Positions 48,385 to 59,843 of a stretch of 64,000 bases of DNA are shown here, in pieces. Both the position numbers and the translations under genes were made by a program. Position 1 is the first letter of the stretch; each line of letters starts with the position of its first letter. The notes under the pieces were generated by a model, which saw nothing but the letters and a program-made list of their open reading frames with translations, ran no database searches and was not told the origin of the DNA. The stretch is from Notamacropus eugenii (lineage: Eukaryota > Chordata > Mammalia > Diprotodontia > Macropodidae): the NCBI RefSeq assembly GCF_028372415.1, contig NC_092879.1, positions 64,681,651 through 64,745,650 of the forward strand, written 5' to 3'.

Positions 48385-49403
48385 TGGAGAGAGGAGGGAG
48401 AGGGAGAGGGAGAGAGAGAGACAGAGACAGAGACAGACAGTGACAGAGACAGAGACAGACAGTGACAGAGACAGAGACAGAGAGAGAGAAAGAGAGACAG
48501 AGAGAGAGACAGAGAGAGGTAGAGCCCCACCCAGAGCTCACCACAGCAACAGAACACAACAGAGTGTGGGGCTGAGCTTTGGGGGGGAGGGGTGCCAATG
48601 GAACATCCCACTGATTCCAGAAGAACCCCAAGACAGGTGCCTGTAGTCATAGCCAGGGTGGAGGTGGGGCAGGGATAGAAGGCCTCCTGGGTCCATGGGG
48701 AGCAGGAAGGGCAGGGCCTCTCGCAAGAGATGCAAAGGGGCAAGGAGGAGGCCTGAACCAGCAAAGAGGGAGTCTCTAGAGCATTCAGAGCTGGGTAAAC
48801 AAAGACCTGGGCCAGACCGAGGGGAGACAAGAAGGGGAGCCTGGAGAACAAAGGGCCAATGGAGAAGCAGAGGCGAACACAGTGTGGGAGATGGAGGGAA
48901 CTGGGTGGCTCTCAGGGAGAGCCACAGGCCTCAGACCTAGTCAAGAACATATCACCACCCTAGGGGCTACTGAGGGCATGCCAAAGAACCTGGTGGGAGG
49001 GGGCTTTCGAAAATGAAAGAGGTCACCTGGAACCTCAAAGGACCACGGGGAAGGGGGGCTGCTGGCCAAGAGGTTAGCCTGGCCAGGGGTTACGCTCCAT
49101 CACCAGTGATTCAGCTCTGCTAGTCTTTAGAAATGACTTTTAAATTTTGGGGGAAAATTTTTACTACAAATTGCTGAAAGAAAAGAGAGGAAAAAAAAAA
49201 CAACTCAAAGGTGTGCTTCATGGGGGAGGGAAATCCTGAAATGCCCTATGGAAACAACATTAGAGTCACAGGATCACAGGGATGGAGCTGGGAAGGGAAA
49301 GCACAGACCATTCAATTCAACAGAGGGGAAAACAGAGGCAAAGAGGTTAGATGACTGGCCCAGGGTGACACAGATACCAAGGGAGGCTCACTTCAAACCC
49401 AGG
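48385..49403 (+). repeat. 1-kb block, copy B, cut inside its SINE
   Basis: A GACA/GAGA tract (48385-48520) leads into the block. Copy B ends abruptly at 49403 after 'ttcaaacccaggt', in the middle of the CORE-SINE, where it joins a piece of 1.6-kb unit. Confidence 0.87.
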
Positions 49404-49534
49404 TGCAGGCATTCACAGCAGATGGCTCTGCCACAGAACTCAAAATTGACCCCTTCAAACCTGTTCAAAGATCCCCTTGTGGCCCTGATTATTTGCTCAG
49501 TCATAACTGATAGTAGAAGTTCAATGAAAATCGC
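49404..49534 (+). repeat. Displaced 1.6-kb-unit fragment
   Basis: 'gcaggcattcacagcagatg' through 'agttcaatgaaaatcgc' matches 36700-36830 and 47490-47620. It is joined to block B on the left and to unrelated sequence on the right, so both edges are rearrangement junctions. Confidence 0.8.
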
Positions 49535-52200
49535 AGTGACTTTCTTTTAAACTGTTAGCTTTCTTTTCATAACTGTCAAGCCTGGAGTTTCTTTACCATG
49601 GAATTCTACATTCCATGAAATGGTATATCGAATGACGTGTTTCCAACAGATCCATTGAAATTGGCAACCCATGCATCTTGTCCCCATTAAATCATGAAAA
49701 GAGAGACAAAATTGGGAAAGAGTGACATAATTCAACATGGAGAACAAGTTTTCTCCAGATCCAGTTTAATCCCTGTAATAAAACATCACATTTTTCTACT
49801 TTGTGGTTTGTTTACCTAGGTCACCATCTTAAACTGAGCGAGCGCAACTGAGAGCATAAAGGCTCCTTTTGGCATAGATGGTGTATTTTGTTTCGTTTCA
49901 AATACATGCTATAAGGAAAAGAAAAAAGGAAAATGGAGTGGTAGATAGAGGGGTCATCGTGGCAATCAGAAAAGTCATCTCAGGTCTGGTTGGTAAGTCC
50001 CACCTCGAACAGCCAAGTCTGTCACCAAGAAGCTCCCAAAGTCCTGCTGAGTGAAGTTTATTTGTGGAGTAAGTTTTCATCCTGAGAGTTCTCCACATCA
50101 GTGACATCACAGATCCAAAGCAGAAAAAGAAAAAAAAAAAAAAGCACTATCCAAGAAACACTCACTTTAAAAGCTTACTATGCTTCTCTCAGTAAACTAA
50201 TTCATTATTGCAGTATTTCTTTTTGGTTAGTAGAAATGAGAGTAGAGTTGGATTTCCACTGCTGTGAAATGAAAATAAATACTCTGGTCTGTGCACAGTG
50301 ACGTGGACTCATAGGTCTTTAAAGATCTGCCATACCCTGGCAGGGGTGGAGAGAGGGGACAGAAGGAAAGATGGATGAGAATGCTTCTGGTGGCCATTCT
50401 ACAGGGGCTTCCACATCCACACCATAATAACATCTGTGACTGGAAGTGAAAGTGAAAGCAGCACTAAGGAAATCTGTCTTTATGACCTCGTTTACCTTGC
50501 AGCACAGTATTTCCTAAGGTAGCATCATTCTGATATATTTCAGGGCATCCATTACCTTTCCTGGAGAAAAAGAAAATACATCTTTATTTCAACATAATTC
50601 GTTCCCCTTCTAATCCTGTCTATTTTCTGCATTGAAGGATATTTTTCTGAAAGTGTGCGGAGTCTTCACCAAGCTGCCAGAGGGATCCAGGATACACAAA
50701 ACAAGCTTAAGAGGACCACCCCTCCAGGGAAGGAATCCAAATTTGTCTGTTAGTGGAGGGGCCGTCATATTGATGGGAACTCGTTGTACTTTCAGTGTTC
50801 TTTTGGGAAGGAATAGAAAAGGTTTTTCAAGGATTCACATTAACATGAGAGCCAACACAACCCTCAAGGCCGTTTTATTTTAGGGGCTGAACATATAATT
50901 GTATTGTATCATGCAGGAAACACTCTAGAGATGTCCAGGGGAGTTCCATCAGTTGTGTCCAAGTTTTGCAAACAGTCTGCATGTTTAATGGGCTACAAGT
51001 CGGAACAGAATTAGACAGGTGCAAGGGCATTTCCGAGGCCATTTCAGTCCAAATCCTGGACAAGGACCTCCATTGCAGGAAACCAGCAAGAATTCAGCTA
51101 GTCTTTGCTGCCAGAGTTCCTCAGCCTGGGGACCCATTTTGTCGTGAGACGATACATTCCACTTTGGAATATTTCTAATTATTAGCAAGTGTTTCCTAAG
51201 TGAAGCTTCAAGTTCTACCTTCTTTCCAATCTCCCTTGGGAATTTAAGATGTGTCAAGGAATTTACATGATTATTCTGTTGGACCTTCCTCAATCTGGCT
51301 CCAATTAACTTTGGTAATTTAAATACTGTTGAATGATTTTGAAAAAGCAAATGTGTACAGGGAGAAAAGCAGGACAGGGATGGATCTGAAAGCTGCTATG
51401 GATTCCTGCTGCAAAAGGTACTTCTGTCCCTTCTGGGAGAGGTTAGGGAAAGCTTGCATTACCATGTTTCCCTGGTCACATGTCTTTCTCCCTTGTCTGC
51501 TCCCATTTCCTCACCACCTTGGTTTCGCTTCTTCGTTGAATTTGGAATTGGAAGACCCAGAGGGCCCATCCTGCCTGTGCCTGTTCCCTGTGGCCTGTCC
51601 TCAGTGGGTTCCTGAGCAAGTTAACTTCTTTGGGCCCCAGGGATACCTCCTATGTAAAATGAGGGGATTAGACTGGGTGGAACAGCTCAAGTCCCCTCCA
51701 GGTTGACAACTGATCCTGTTCCTTATCCCCCACCTGAGCCTCAAGCTCAAGCTCATTGAATGAAGTTCATTTCCATTTTGCAGGGAAAAGGTGAAGTCAT
51801 TTACACACTTCAAGGTCTAGGCAGTGTGTCTTAAAATTATAACCATGAGAGACACAGGAAGAAAGTCTCACAATTTTCAGGTGTTCTATAATCTCAACCT
51901 AAGGAGTTTGGGTGGTCAAATGTCCATGAATGTAGGAACCAGGTCGTGAGGATCATGGGGAAAGAAGAGGAAGGGGGAGTGGGAAGGCAGAGAGTACCCT
52001 ATTTGATGGTTTTCTACTGGAACCCATCACTTTGAGCCAGCATTGACCAATCAGTAACGGAAAAATATTTAACCATAGAACGAATGGATCTACTCTGAGA
52101 GGCTGGTACACAGGGGTCATTAGGAAGGGGGAGGAACCCAAAGACCTCCACGCCCATTGGAAGTAAAGAGGCTGAGCATAGGTATGATGGGACAGAGGAC
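49535..52200. other. Single-copy island, downstream side of the NAPG-like gene
   Basis: This sequence has no relative elsewhere in the window. An A-run lies at 50128-50145. A MIR/CORE-SINE lies at 51540-51715 ('ttggaattggaagaccca', 'gcaagttaacttctttgggc', 'tgtaaaatgaggggatta'). A 'gaaagtgaaagc' stretch at about 50445 resembles an interferon-response half site, but isolated matches of this kind are common. No further gene was recognised. Confidence 0.6.
51540..51715 (+). mobile_element. MIR/CORE-SINE
   Basis: MIR head, CORE ('aagttaacttctttgggcc') and 'tatgtaaaatgaggggatta' are in order. It lies 3' of the NAPG-like gene. Confidence 0.75.
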
Positions 52201-52244
52201 ACACACGCACACACATATACGTACAGTACAGGTATAACAGAACG

Positions 52245-52250
52245 TTTATT
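52245..52250 (-). terminator. Poly(A) signal AATAAA for the NAPG-like gene
   Basis: The minus strand reads AATAAA about 65 bases after the TGA stop of the NAPG-like frame. A GT-rich run ('tatgtgtgtgcgtgtgtgt' on the minus strand, 52198-52216) follows about 30 bases further on, as expected for a downstream element of a cleavage site. Confidence 0.6.
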
Positions 52251-52315
52251 GTTTTTAACTAATTAGCTTAATTCAATTCATTGTTCTAGGAAACACAGAT
52301 GAAGAGATGGTACAT

Positions 52316-53233
52316 TCATTCCATGGATAGAGAGACAACACATTCCTCTTCGTCCTCCTCTTCCTCGTCTTCCTCCTCCTCCTCCTCCTCCCTTGTTGCT
52401 GTGTCTCCATGATTGTCTTTGCCCGAGGGGGACATGCATGCAGATGGAGGTGGGAAAACAGTGGCCCCCAGGTTCTCGATGTCAAGTCCCATCAGCATCG
52501 CGACGCGAGAACTGCAGACCTGGTCCACTCTGTCTTGGTCCTGGTCTTCAGATGAATTCAGCCACTTTTCCATCACCACATACTCGTCACTGCTTTGGAA
52601 AGTCGGAATTAGGGCACGGCTCTCTTTCAGTAAGTTGGAGGCGCCAAGGAATTCCAGGTGACACAGGTGGGTTAGACACAGCGCCACGGCTCTCTGGTGG
52701 CACAAGGCGAAGCCCTCGACCTCCATATCCATGTGCTTTCCCTGGCGCAGGCAGATCGCAGCGTCCCTGTGGCGCTTGTTCCTCACCAGCGCCTTGGAGG
52801 CTGGGCCAGGGAAGTCCAGGGCGGGCAGGTAGCCGTCCTCCACCTCAAATAGATCGGACGCGCACCGGTAGAGGTACACCCTCTGGTGCGAGACCTGGCT
52901 CTGGAGCAGCTGGTTGAAGCGCCTCAAGGTCGCGGGCAAGACGTCTACCTTGCTGCTGTCCAGGTACAAATAGATCAGGTCATTCAGCGCCTGGGCAGCC
53001 GCGTTCAGCTGCTCGAACTTGCTCAGGGACAGGCCACCTTGCTCGTAGGCCCTCGCAGCACACAGAGGCACTCTGTTCCTCTCCTGAGCCTCTGCCTCCT
53101 GGAGGAAGGCTTCCCCCTCGTCCTCCAGTCTCTTGGCGCTGGGGAAAGCTAAGGCGGCTTGTTGATAAACACTCCCAGCCTGCACGTGGTCTGGCTTCCA
53201 ACTCAACAGCCCAGTGCATCTGTGGCGGGTGGC
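52316..53233 (-). CDS. NAPG-like: Gamma-SNAP (NAPG)-like protein, intronless, start unresolved
   Basis: Gamma-SNAP is a soluble adaptor that, with NSF, takes apart SNARE complexes after membrane fusion. It is an all-helical, TPR-like protein of 312 residues. Counting the TTG codon at 53204-53206 as residue 1, the frame runs 296 codons to TGA at 52316. Family landmarks occur in the right order and spacing: TGLLSWKPD at the start, NRVPLCAARAYEQGG (44-58), ASKALVRNKRHRDAAICL (136-153), SSDEYVVMEKWL (205-216), DQDQDRVDQVCSS (221-233) and LG at 246-247. The NAPG C-terminus is replaced by an acidic run (273-288) and ECVVSLSME. NAPG's first 20 or so residues have only a faint counterpart, with an in-frame TAG at 53234-53236 and no ATG before residue 159. 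NAPG itself is multi-exon, so this is a retrocopy. The body is CpG-rich, unlike its surroundings, and a poly(A) signal follows. It may be a last coding exon, a non-ATG-initiated gene, or a retrogene that lost its start recently. Confidence 0.75.
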   Translation of the reverse strand, partial: ATRHRCTGLLSWKPDHVQAGSVYQQAALAFPSAKRLEDEGEAFLQEAEAQERNRVPLCAARAYEQGGLSLSKFEQLNAAAQALNDLIYLYLDSSKVDVLPATLRRFNQLLQSQVSHQRVYLYRCASDLFEVEDGYLPALDFPGPASKALVRNKRHRDAAICLRQGKHMDMEVEGFALCHQRAVALCLTHLCHLEFLGASNLLKESRALIPTFQSSDEYVVMEKWLNSSEDQDQDRVDQVCSSRVAMLMGLDIENLGATVFPPPSACMSPSGKDNHGDTATREEEEEEEDEEEEDEEECVVSLSME

Positions 53234-53339
53234 CTACGACATAGGCCACAGACCCAGAAGGCTGTCCTTGATTTCCTTTTCTTCTGGGTCCAGGAACTGC
53301 CAGGCAAGAGGACTCTAATCCAACGGTAAAGACCTGGAG

Positions 53340-54350
53340 TGAGAGCTAGAGTGAGAGCAGCAGCACACTCCAGCCACAGAGCTGACCAGAGTGTGGGACT
53401 GACTGCTGGGGCATGTTGGGCCAGAGGGGATGCCAGTAGAACATCCCCTGGTTTCCATAAGTACCCTGACAGAGGTCCATTGTAGCCACAGCCAAGGTGG
53501 AGGTGGGGCCGAGGACAGAAGGCCTCCTGGCTCTCTGGAGAGCAAGAAGGGACTCTCACATTCAATCCATAGGGGCAAGAGGTGGCTGAACCAGCAAGGA
53601 GGGAGTCTATACAGCATTGAGGGCTGGGTAGCCAAAGACTTGGGCCAGACAGTGGGGAGACAAGGAGGAGAGGCTAGAGAACAAAGGGCCAGTGGAGAGA
53701 TGGAGGGGAGCAAAGGTGCAGGAGGGAGGGAAGGAGGTAGGTACCAGGGACAGCCACAGGGCTCAGACCTAGTAACTAAAACATGACACCCCTATGGGTG
53801 ACTGAGTGTATGCCAAAGAAACAGAGGAACAGCAAAGAGGTCACCAGGAACCACAAAGGGGCAGGGGGAAGGAGGGATGCTGACCAAGTTGTTAGCGTGG
53901 CCACTAGTTACCCTCTATTACCAGTGATTCACCTCTGCCAGTCTTTATGAATGACTTTTAAATTGCAGGGGAACGTTTTTTAATACTAATTGCTGAAAGG
54001 AAAGAGAGCAAAAAAAGTATGACTCAAGGGTTTGCTTTACGGGGGAGGGAAAGCTGGAAATGTCCTGTGGAAACAACATCACAGTCACAGACATAGGATC
54101 ACAGGTGTGAAGTTGAGAAGGGACATCCCAGCCCGTTAACCTCAACAGAGGATGAAACAGAGACAGAGAGGTGAAAGGACTTGCCCAGTGTGGTACAGCG
54201 ACTAAGGGAAGCTCAATTCAAACCCAGCTCCCCAGACTCCCCAACTCCAGCTTTTTATCCACTACCCTCTATTCCCTCTGATAATATATAATGATTTTTA
54301 ATAATGCAAACGTTTCCTCCGCAGGTCTATCCAATAACTTTCAAACACTT
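53340..54350 (+). repeat. 1-kb block, copy C
   Basis: This copy is more diverged and is shared with 37660-38640 and 48530-49403 ('cagccaaggtggaggtgggg', 'gtcaccaggaaccacaaag', 'tactaattgctgaaagg'). It includes the same CORE-SINE at 54080-54285. Its left edge lies about 100 bases upstream of the NAPG-like frame, so any promoter or 5' exon of that gene would lie in this repeat. Confidence 0.82.
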
Positions 54351-57300
54351 TCTTTTCCTACGAACTACAAGATCCCTTTGAGAAATACCTGAAAGATGTT
54401 TCAGAATCTTCAAGGCCTCTTTATCTGGACTTTAAGCTGAGTTCTAGGCAAAGGACTCAGAGAGTCATGAGCAGGAGCAGCTGATTATTGGACAGAGAGT
54501 GTCTATCTGAGTCAGATTTTTGTTTTGGGGTTGGAAGGTGGGGAAAGATTGGGAAAGGTAAGTGGTCAATGGAAGTGGTAGCAGCTTGGCCAGAAATGCT
54601 GGGCTGGGCCAAGCCAAGGCTTGAAGCCAGAAGGAAGCTTTCAGTAATCATAGGTCTAACCTAATAGGCAGGCATAAGGTGGCAGGAAGAACAATTATCC
54701 AGTAAGGCAGAAGCACAGAATCGCTGAAGGAAAATAGCCATGGTTTAGGCTGGAAAGATAACATAATGACAGGTTAAAGAGCTGACAAAAGGAAAGCTGA
54801 GGATTTGTATCCTGTGCTACAGGCTCTGGGGAGGTACCCCACAAATCTATGCACAGAGGGCCAGTCAGGCCGGGACAGATCCAGTGTATACATGGAAAGC
54901 AGCAGAGGTGCCTGAATGGCCTGAAATCCAGACCCAGACAAAGAGAAGAGGAATCTGCCACATAAAAGGTAAGAGAGACATAATGCTTCACAGCAGGGGA
55001 TCCCAGCAGAGGTTCCAGCAAAACCCACTACAGCGATCCACGAAGGATGACTGAAGAGCAGACAGCCCCTGGTGCAAGAGGGCCCTGACTACCAGGCCAG
55101 AATCCCCCAGATGAACTCCTCAGCCAAAAGGAGAATAACGTTCACAAACAAATCCCACCCAGGGAGAAAATGGTTAAACAAATAGGCCCAGAGAGACTTT
55201 GGATACTGGGATACTGAGGCTATGTGACAGTCTACAGATGAACCACAGAGGAAGGGTTCTGCTCAAGTAAACAAAAGCAAGGGCCCTGATTGACCAGTAA
55301 GGGGGATGTGGGAACCATCCAAGGTGCCAGGTGCCACAGCAGGAGTTCCTCCAAGGGGTTCCTTTGAGTGAACACCACAGAAATTCATCCAAGCCTATTG
55401 TGGGTACTGGGAAAATCTCCTGCCTTAGAGGGAGCATCAGCCTGAGGGCCCATTCCTCTCTAGGAATACCATAGAGCAACAGATTATGTATCTCAAACGC
55501 AGCCCTCTTCTTGGAGCAGACAGTCACAGTGGGGACCCGTCCAGGGACCACAAAGCAGATCACGTCAAATCTACCAGAGATGTTCTCTTGACCTTGAGTA
55601 TTCCCTGAATCCTGACTGACAGAAGGATCTCATACCGGATCCCTTTAGGCAGCTGCCCAGCACAAAAGAGGCAGAGAGTTCATCAAGTAAGCCCATCTGA
55701 AGCACTCATTGCACCAGTTACTTTGGCTTCAGAAGTCACCCTAGGAAGGTCTCCACTGACTACATTGGTCCCAAGGCAATCCTTCTGTGTACAAGGAAAG
55801 CAAGAAGGGGAACAGAAGCACCTGACATGGAGACCCAGGAAGAGAGAAAGGGAATCTTCCACAAAATCCAATCCATAGGGCAGGCCTTCACCACAGGGGT
55901 CGCCCATGGAATCTAGGCCATATTCCCTAACCTGGATCCACCAACAGTTTAAAGACCTGCCAATGCAGAATGGAGGAAAAACAAAGCTAAAACGAAGCCA
56001 CAATTTCCCCCAACGGTGCCCCTGGTTAGGAAGAGGATTTGGAGGGTCAGAATCCCCCCAGAATTCTGTCACTCAAGGTGGTGGCTGAGGCTGGGCTACA
56101 GCAGGCACTAAAGAAATCACACAGAGAGACAGACAGACAGATGGAGACACAGAGAGTAGCCAAGGGAACCCCAAAGAAATATATCCAGGGACATTCTGGG
56201 TACTGGGAAAAGCCTCCTGGATGAGGAGGTGCATCAGTGTGGGGGCAAATTCCCTGCTAAGTGTGCCATACCACAAATGAGAAGGTTTGGGAAAGAAAGC
56301 CCCAGACTTGGAGACACTGGCACAGCAGGGGTCCTAGCAAGGACCACAGGGCAGATGCCCTCAGATCTGTCAAAAGAAGTGCTTATGACCTTTTATATTC
56401 CCTCAGTCATGACTGACAATGGCATCTCAAACAGAATCCCCTCAACCAGCTGCCCAGAGAATGAGTCAGAAAGCAACAAGGAAGCCCATGCAGAAGCAGT
56501 CAGTGATCCAGCTTCCTGGGCTTTACACGTGACTCTAGAAATGACCCCACTGACTACATGTGGTACCAAGGCAATCCTTCAGGCTTGAGGAAAAGCAGGA
56601 AGTGGACAAGAAGCACCTGAAATGGAAACCCAGGTAAAGAGAAAGGGGATCTTCCACAAAATTCCAATCAAAACACAGGCCTTCACCCCGGGGGGGGGGG
56701 TCTACATTACACTGCGGTTCACATTCATCCGCCAACACTGTGCAAATCACAGAAAGTCCAATGGAAGCAATGCACAGCCACTACTAGGCCAACGTACACC
56801 CAAAGCGTACTCCTGGTCAAGGAAGGGAATGGATAGGCCAAATCCAGCCAGAATTCAATCATTCACAGTAGGGAGCCTGTGGGTGTGCTCTGGCAAACGT
56901 ATCAGAAACCTATCCACAGGCTGTATGTCTGCAAAAGACAATAGCACAGTGTACATATGAAGGACAGATGCACCAGAAGGGGTCAACATCTAGACCCAGG
57001 CAGACAGCAAACAATCTTCCCCAAACTCCCATCCTTGGGCCAGACCCTCACACAGTGGGTCCTTGTTTACACTCTGGTCTACATTCCATAAAGGGGATCC
57101 CCCAGCTGTATGCAGCCCTGATAAAGAACAGTGGTGCAAAAGCACAGCAAGACCTAGGCCAAAATTCCCCAAAGTATGCCCCTGGTCAGGAAAAGGGAAT
57201 GCACAGCCAGGATCCACCCTAAATTCAGTCTTTCAGTGTGGCCAGAGAATGGCCTGTAGCAGACACTCAAGAAATCCATCCACGGACTGCCTGTGGGCCC

Positions 57301-57790
57301 AGGCGGGTTCCAGTGTATACATGGAAATGACCAGAGTACCTACAATGGTCTGAAATCGAGACTCAGGACATAGGAGAGGAATCTGCACAAAAATACCATA
57401 ATATCTAGGGAATGATTCACAGCATAGGGTCCCAACTGAAGTACCTGTATCAAACACTAAAATGATATCTCGAGAGTAGATAGCCCGTTTTTTCAAGAAG
57501 GACCCCAGGACGTCAGCCACAATCCCCCAAATGAACTCCACAGGGAAAGAGGAGAAGAATGTGCAAGAAAAAAATTCAACCCTATGAGGTTGCTTACAAC
57601 AAGTTGCTTCAAAGAAATAGGCCCAGAGAGCTTTTGGATGCAAGGACAATGGTGCTCTGCCTCAGCCTCTAGAGGGAACACAGGCAAAGGGTCATGCTGA
57701 AAGGAACACAAGCAATGGGCCTCAGTACCCTGAGAGGGAAAATACAAGAACCATCCTAGGTGCCAGCAACCATAGTAGACGTCTACCAAA
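54351..57790 (+). repeat. Block extension and 1.6-kb units, fourth cluster
   Basis: 54351-54830 is paralogous to 38640-40020 but without the HAL1 insertion. 54830-57790 contains unit landmarks: 'catggaaagcagcagaggtg' (54891), 'atgactgaagagcagacagc' (55046), 'gagagactttggatactggg' (55191), 'atgactgacaatggcatctc' (56409), 'aaagcaggaagtggacaaga' (56592) and 'gagagcttttggatgcaagg' (57626). Internal deletions shorten some copies. Confidence 0.8.
56118..56157 (+). repeat. Miniature GACA array at the minisatellite site
   Basis: 'acagagagacagacagacag' continuing into 'atggagacacagagag' sits just before 'ccaagggaaccccaaagaaa', the same unit position that holds the 0.5-3.9 kb arrays elsewhere. Only about 40 bases are present. 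Confidence 0.8.
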
Positions 57791-57797
57791 AGCCTCT

Positions 57798-59080
57798 AGT
57801 GAGGGACAGATGGGGACACAGAAACAGACGGAGAGGGAACACACAGACCTATGAGGACACATGGAGAACTAGAGAAGAACACATGGACAGATGGGAGATA
57901 CAAAGACAGATGGGGAAACTCGCACAGACAGATGGGGGCACAAGTACGGGCGGGGAAACATGGATAATAGATGGGGGACACACAGACAGAGCAGACACGC
58001 AGACAATACTGAGACATATGGGGAAACACAGAGAGATGCGAACACAGGCTGAACAGGGCACAGAGACAGACCAAAAGGGACGGAAGTGCAGAAGGTGACA
58101 CATGCACAGACAGACGTGGACACATGGAGAGACAGTAGAACACATGGACAGATAGGAGACACACAGACTGACGGGGACACAGAGACACACATATGGGGAC
58201 ACATAGACAGATAGAGACACATGGACAGGCAGACTGGGATACACAGACAGACAGATGAGGAGACATGGACAGGTGGGGAAACATGGACAGACAGATGGGG
58301 TCCAAGCGGACAGATGATGAAACACGGTAGAGATGGAGAAACACGGACAGAAAGGTGGAGACACATGAATAGATGAGGACATACGCACAGCTGGGGAAAC
58401 ATGGAGAGAAAGAATAGAGATAATACAGACTGAGAAGTGACACAAAGAAAGACAGGAGACACACGAAGAGATGGGAACACTCATAGCAATAGAAACACAC
58501 AGACAGACACATGGGGACAAACATACAGAGAGATGGGGACACAGACAGATGGGGACACCAGGACAGACATATGGGGACACAGAGACAAATGGGGCCACAC
58601 GGATGGACAGATGGTGACACACGGACACATGGGGACATACGGACAGACAGACTGGGAAACTGAGATAGGGAAACAACGACAGCCAGATGGGGACACACGG
58701 ACAGATGGGGACATACGGAGAGACAGATTGGGAAACAGAGATACGGAAACAATGACAGCCAGAACAGATGGGGACACACACATAGACGGGGCACACTGAG
58801 AGATAAAAGGGGACACAGAGACAGATGGAAACACACAGACAGACACGTGGAGTCACACGGACAGGCAGATGGGGACACAAAATCAGAACGTTGGGGACAC
58901 ACAGAGGGGAAGACAAGGACAGAGAGGAGACACAAGGACACATGGGGTACAACAGATGAGGATGCATGGACAAACAGATGGGGACACACGGAGAGATAGG
59001 AGATAGACAGAGAGATTGATGGGTACACCCAGAAAGAACGGGACTGGTGGAACAGATGAGGACACACAGACAGACACATC
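57798..59080 (+). repeat. GACA-type minisatellite array 3 (1.3 kb)
   Basis: The same unit family as arrays 1 and 2. The left border 'tagtgagggacagatgggg' matches that of array 2. The right border jumps to the 'ggaaagcagcaagagaaaca' landmark, so the unit sequence normally following the array has been deleted. Confidence 0.94.
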
Positions 59081-59560
59081 AGGCTGGAGGGAAAGCAGCA
59101 AGAGAAACAGAAGCTCCTGAAAAGGGGACCCCGGGATAGAAAAAGAGAATCTCCCCCAAAACCTCATGCATGCCAAAGTCCTTCACAGCACTGGGACATA
59201 AAATACATTCGTGGCCACATTTCTTTATACCCATCCATCAAGAGTGTGCAAACTTTAGAAAGTTCAATGGAGGGAAAGCCCAGCCAGTACGAGGCTAAAG
59301 CAGCCAAAAAGTGTGTCCCTGGTCAAGGAAGGGAATGGACAGCCCAAATCCAGCCAGAATTCAGTCATTCACAGTAGGGAGCCTGTAGGTCTGCTCTGGC
59401 AAACATAGCAGAAATCTATCCATAGAAAGTATGTGTGCAGAACACAATTGCACAGAGTGCATAGAAACGACAGAGGCACCAATACGGGCTGAAATGTAGG
59501 CCCAGGCAGAGAGGAGAGGAATCTTCCCCAAAGTCTCATCCTCATCTAGGTTCTTTACTA
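59081..59560 (+). repeat. Partial 1.6-kb unit
   Basis: The unit landmarks are 'gaaagcagcaagagaaacag', 'ttcagtcattcacagtaggg' (59370) and 'agagtgcatagaaacgacag' (59454). It is closest to the unit at 56590-57000. Confidence 0.78.
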
Positions 59561-59843
59561 CTCCTTCCAGACTTTCTGTGTGAAAATCTCAGTCCCTCCA
59601 CAAAGACTGTGAACACAGAGCATATCACAGGTTATTGACATATATGTACCCATCAATCTTTGGGCAAAGATTGGAAAACCAAATTCAGACTCATCCCCAA
59701 GCCAGTGCAGCTACCAATGCTCATGCCTGGGAGACTGGATCTTTGTCACCCTGATCATTAACATTAAGGATTTCTTTGGAACTGAGAGTGCAGAACTTCG
59801 TTAGGAATCATTTCTAAAGAGGCAAGACTAGTGGTAAGAACTC

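Noticed and set aside
53203-53565. Minus-strand frame upstream of the NAPG-like gene as its N-terminus
   Set aside because: It overlaps in a different frame and crosses into the repeat block. Its translation does not resemble any SNAP protein.
57796-59079. Open frame of 427 codons on the minus strand
   Set aside because: The same compositional artefact in minisatellite array 3.
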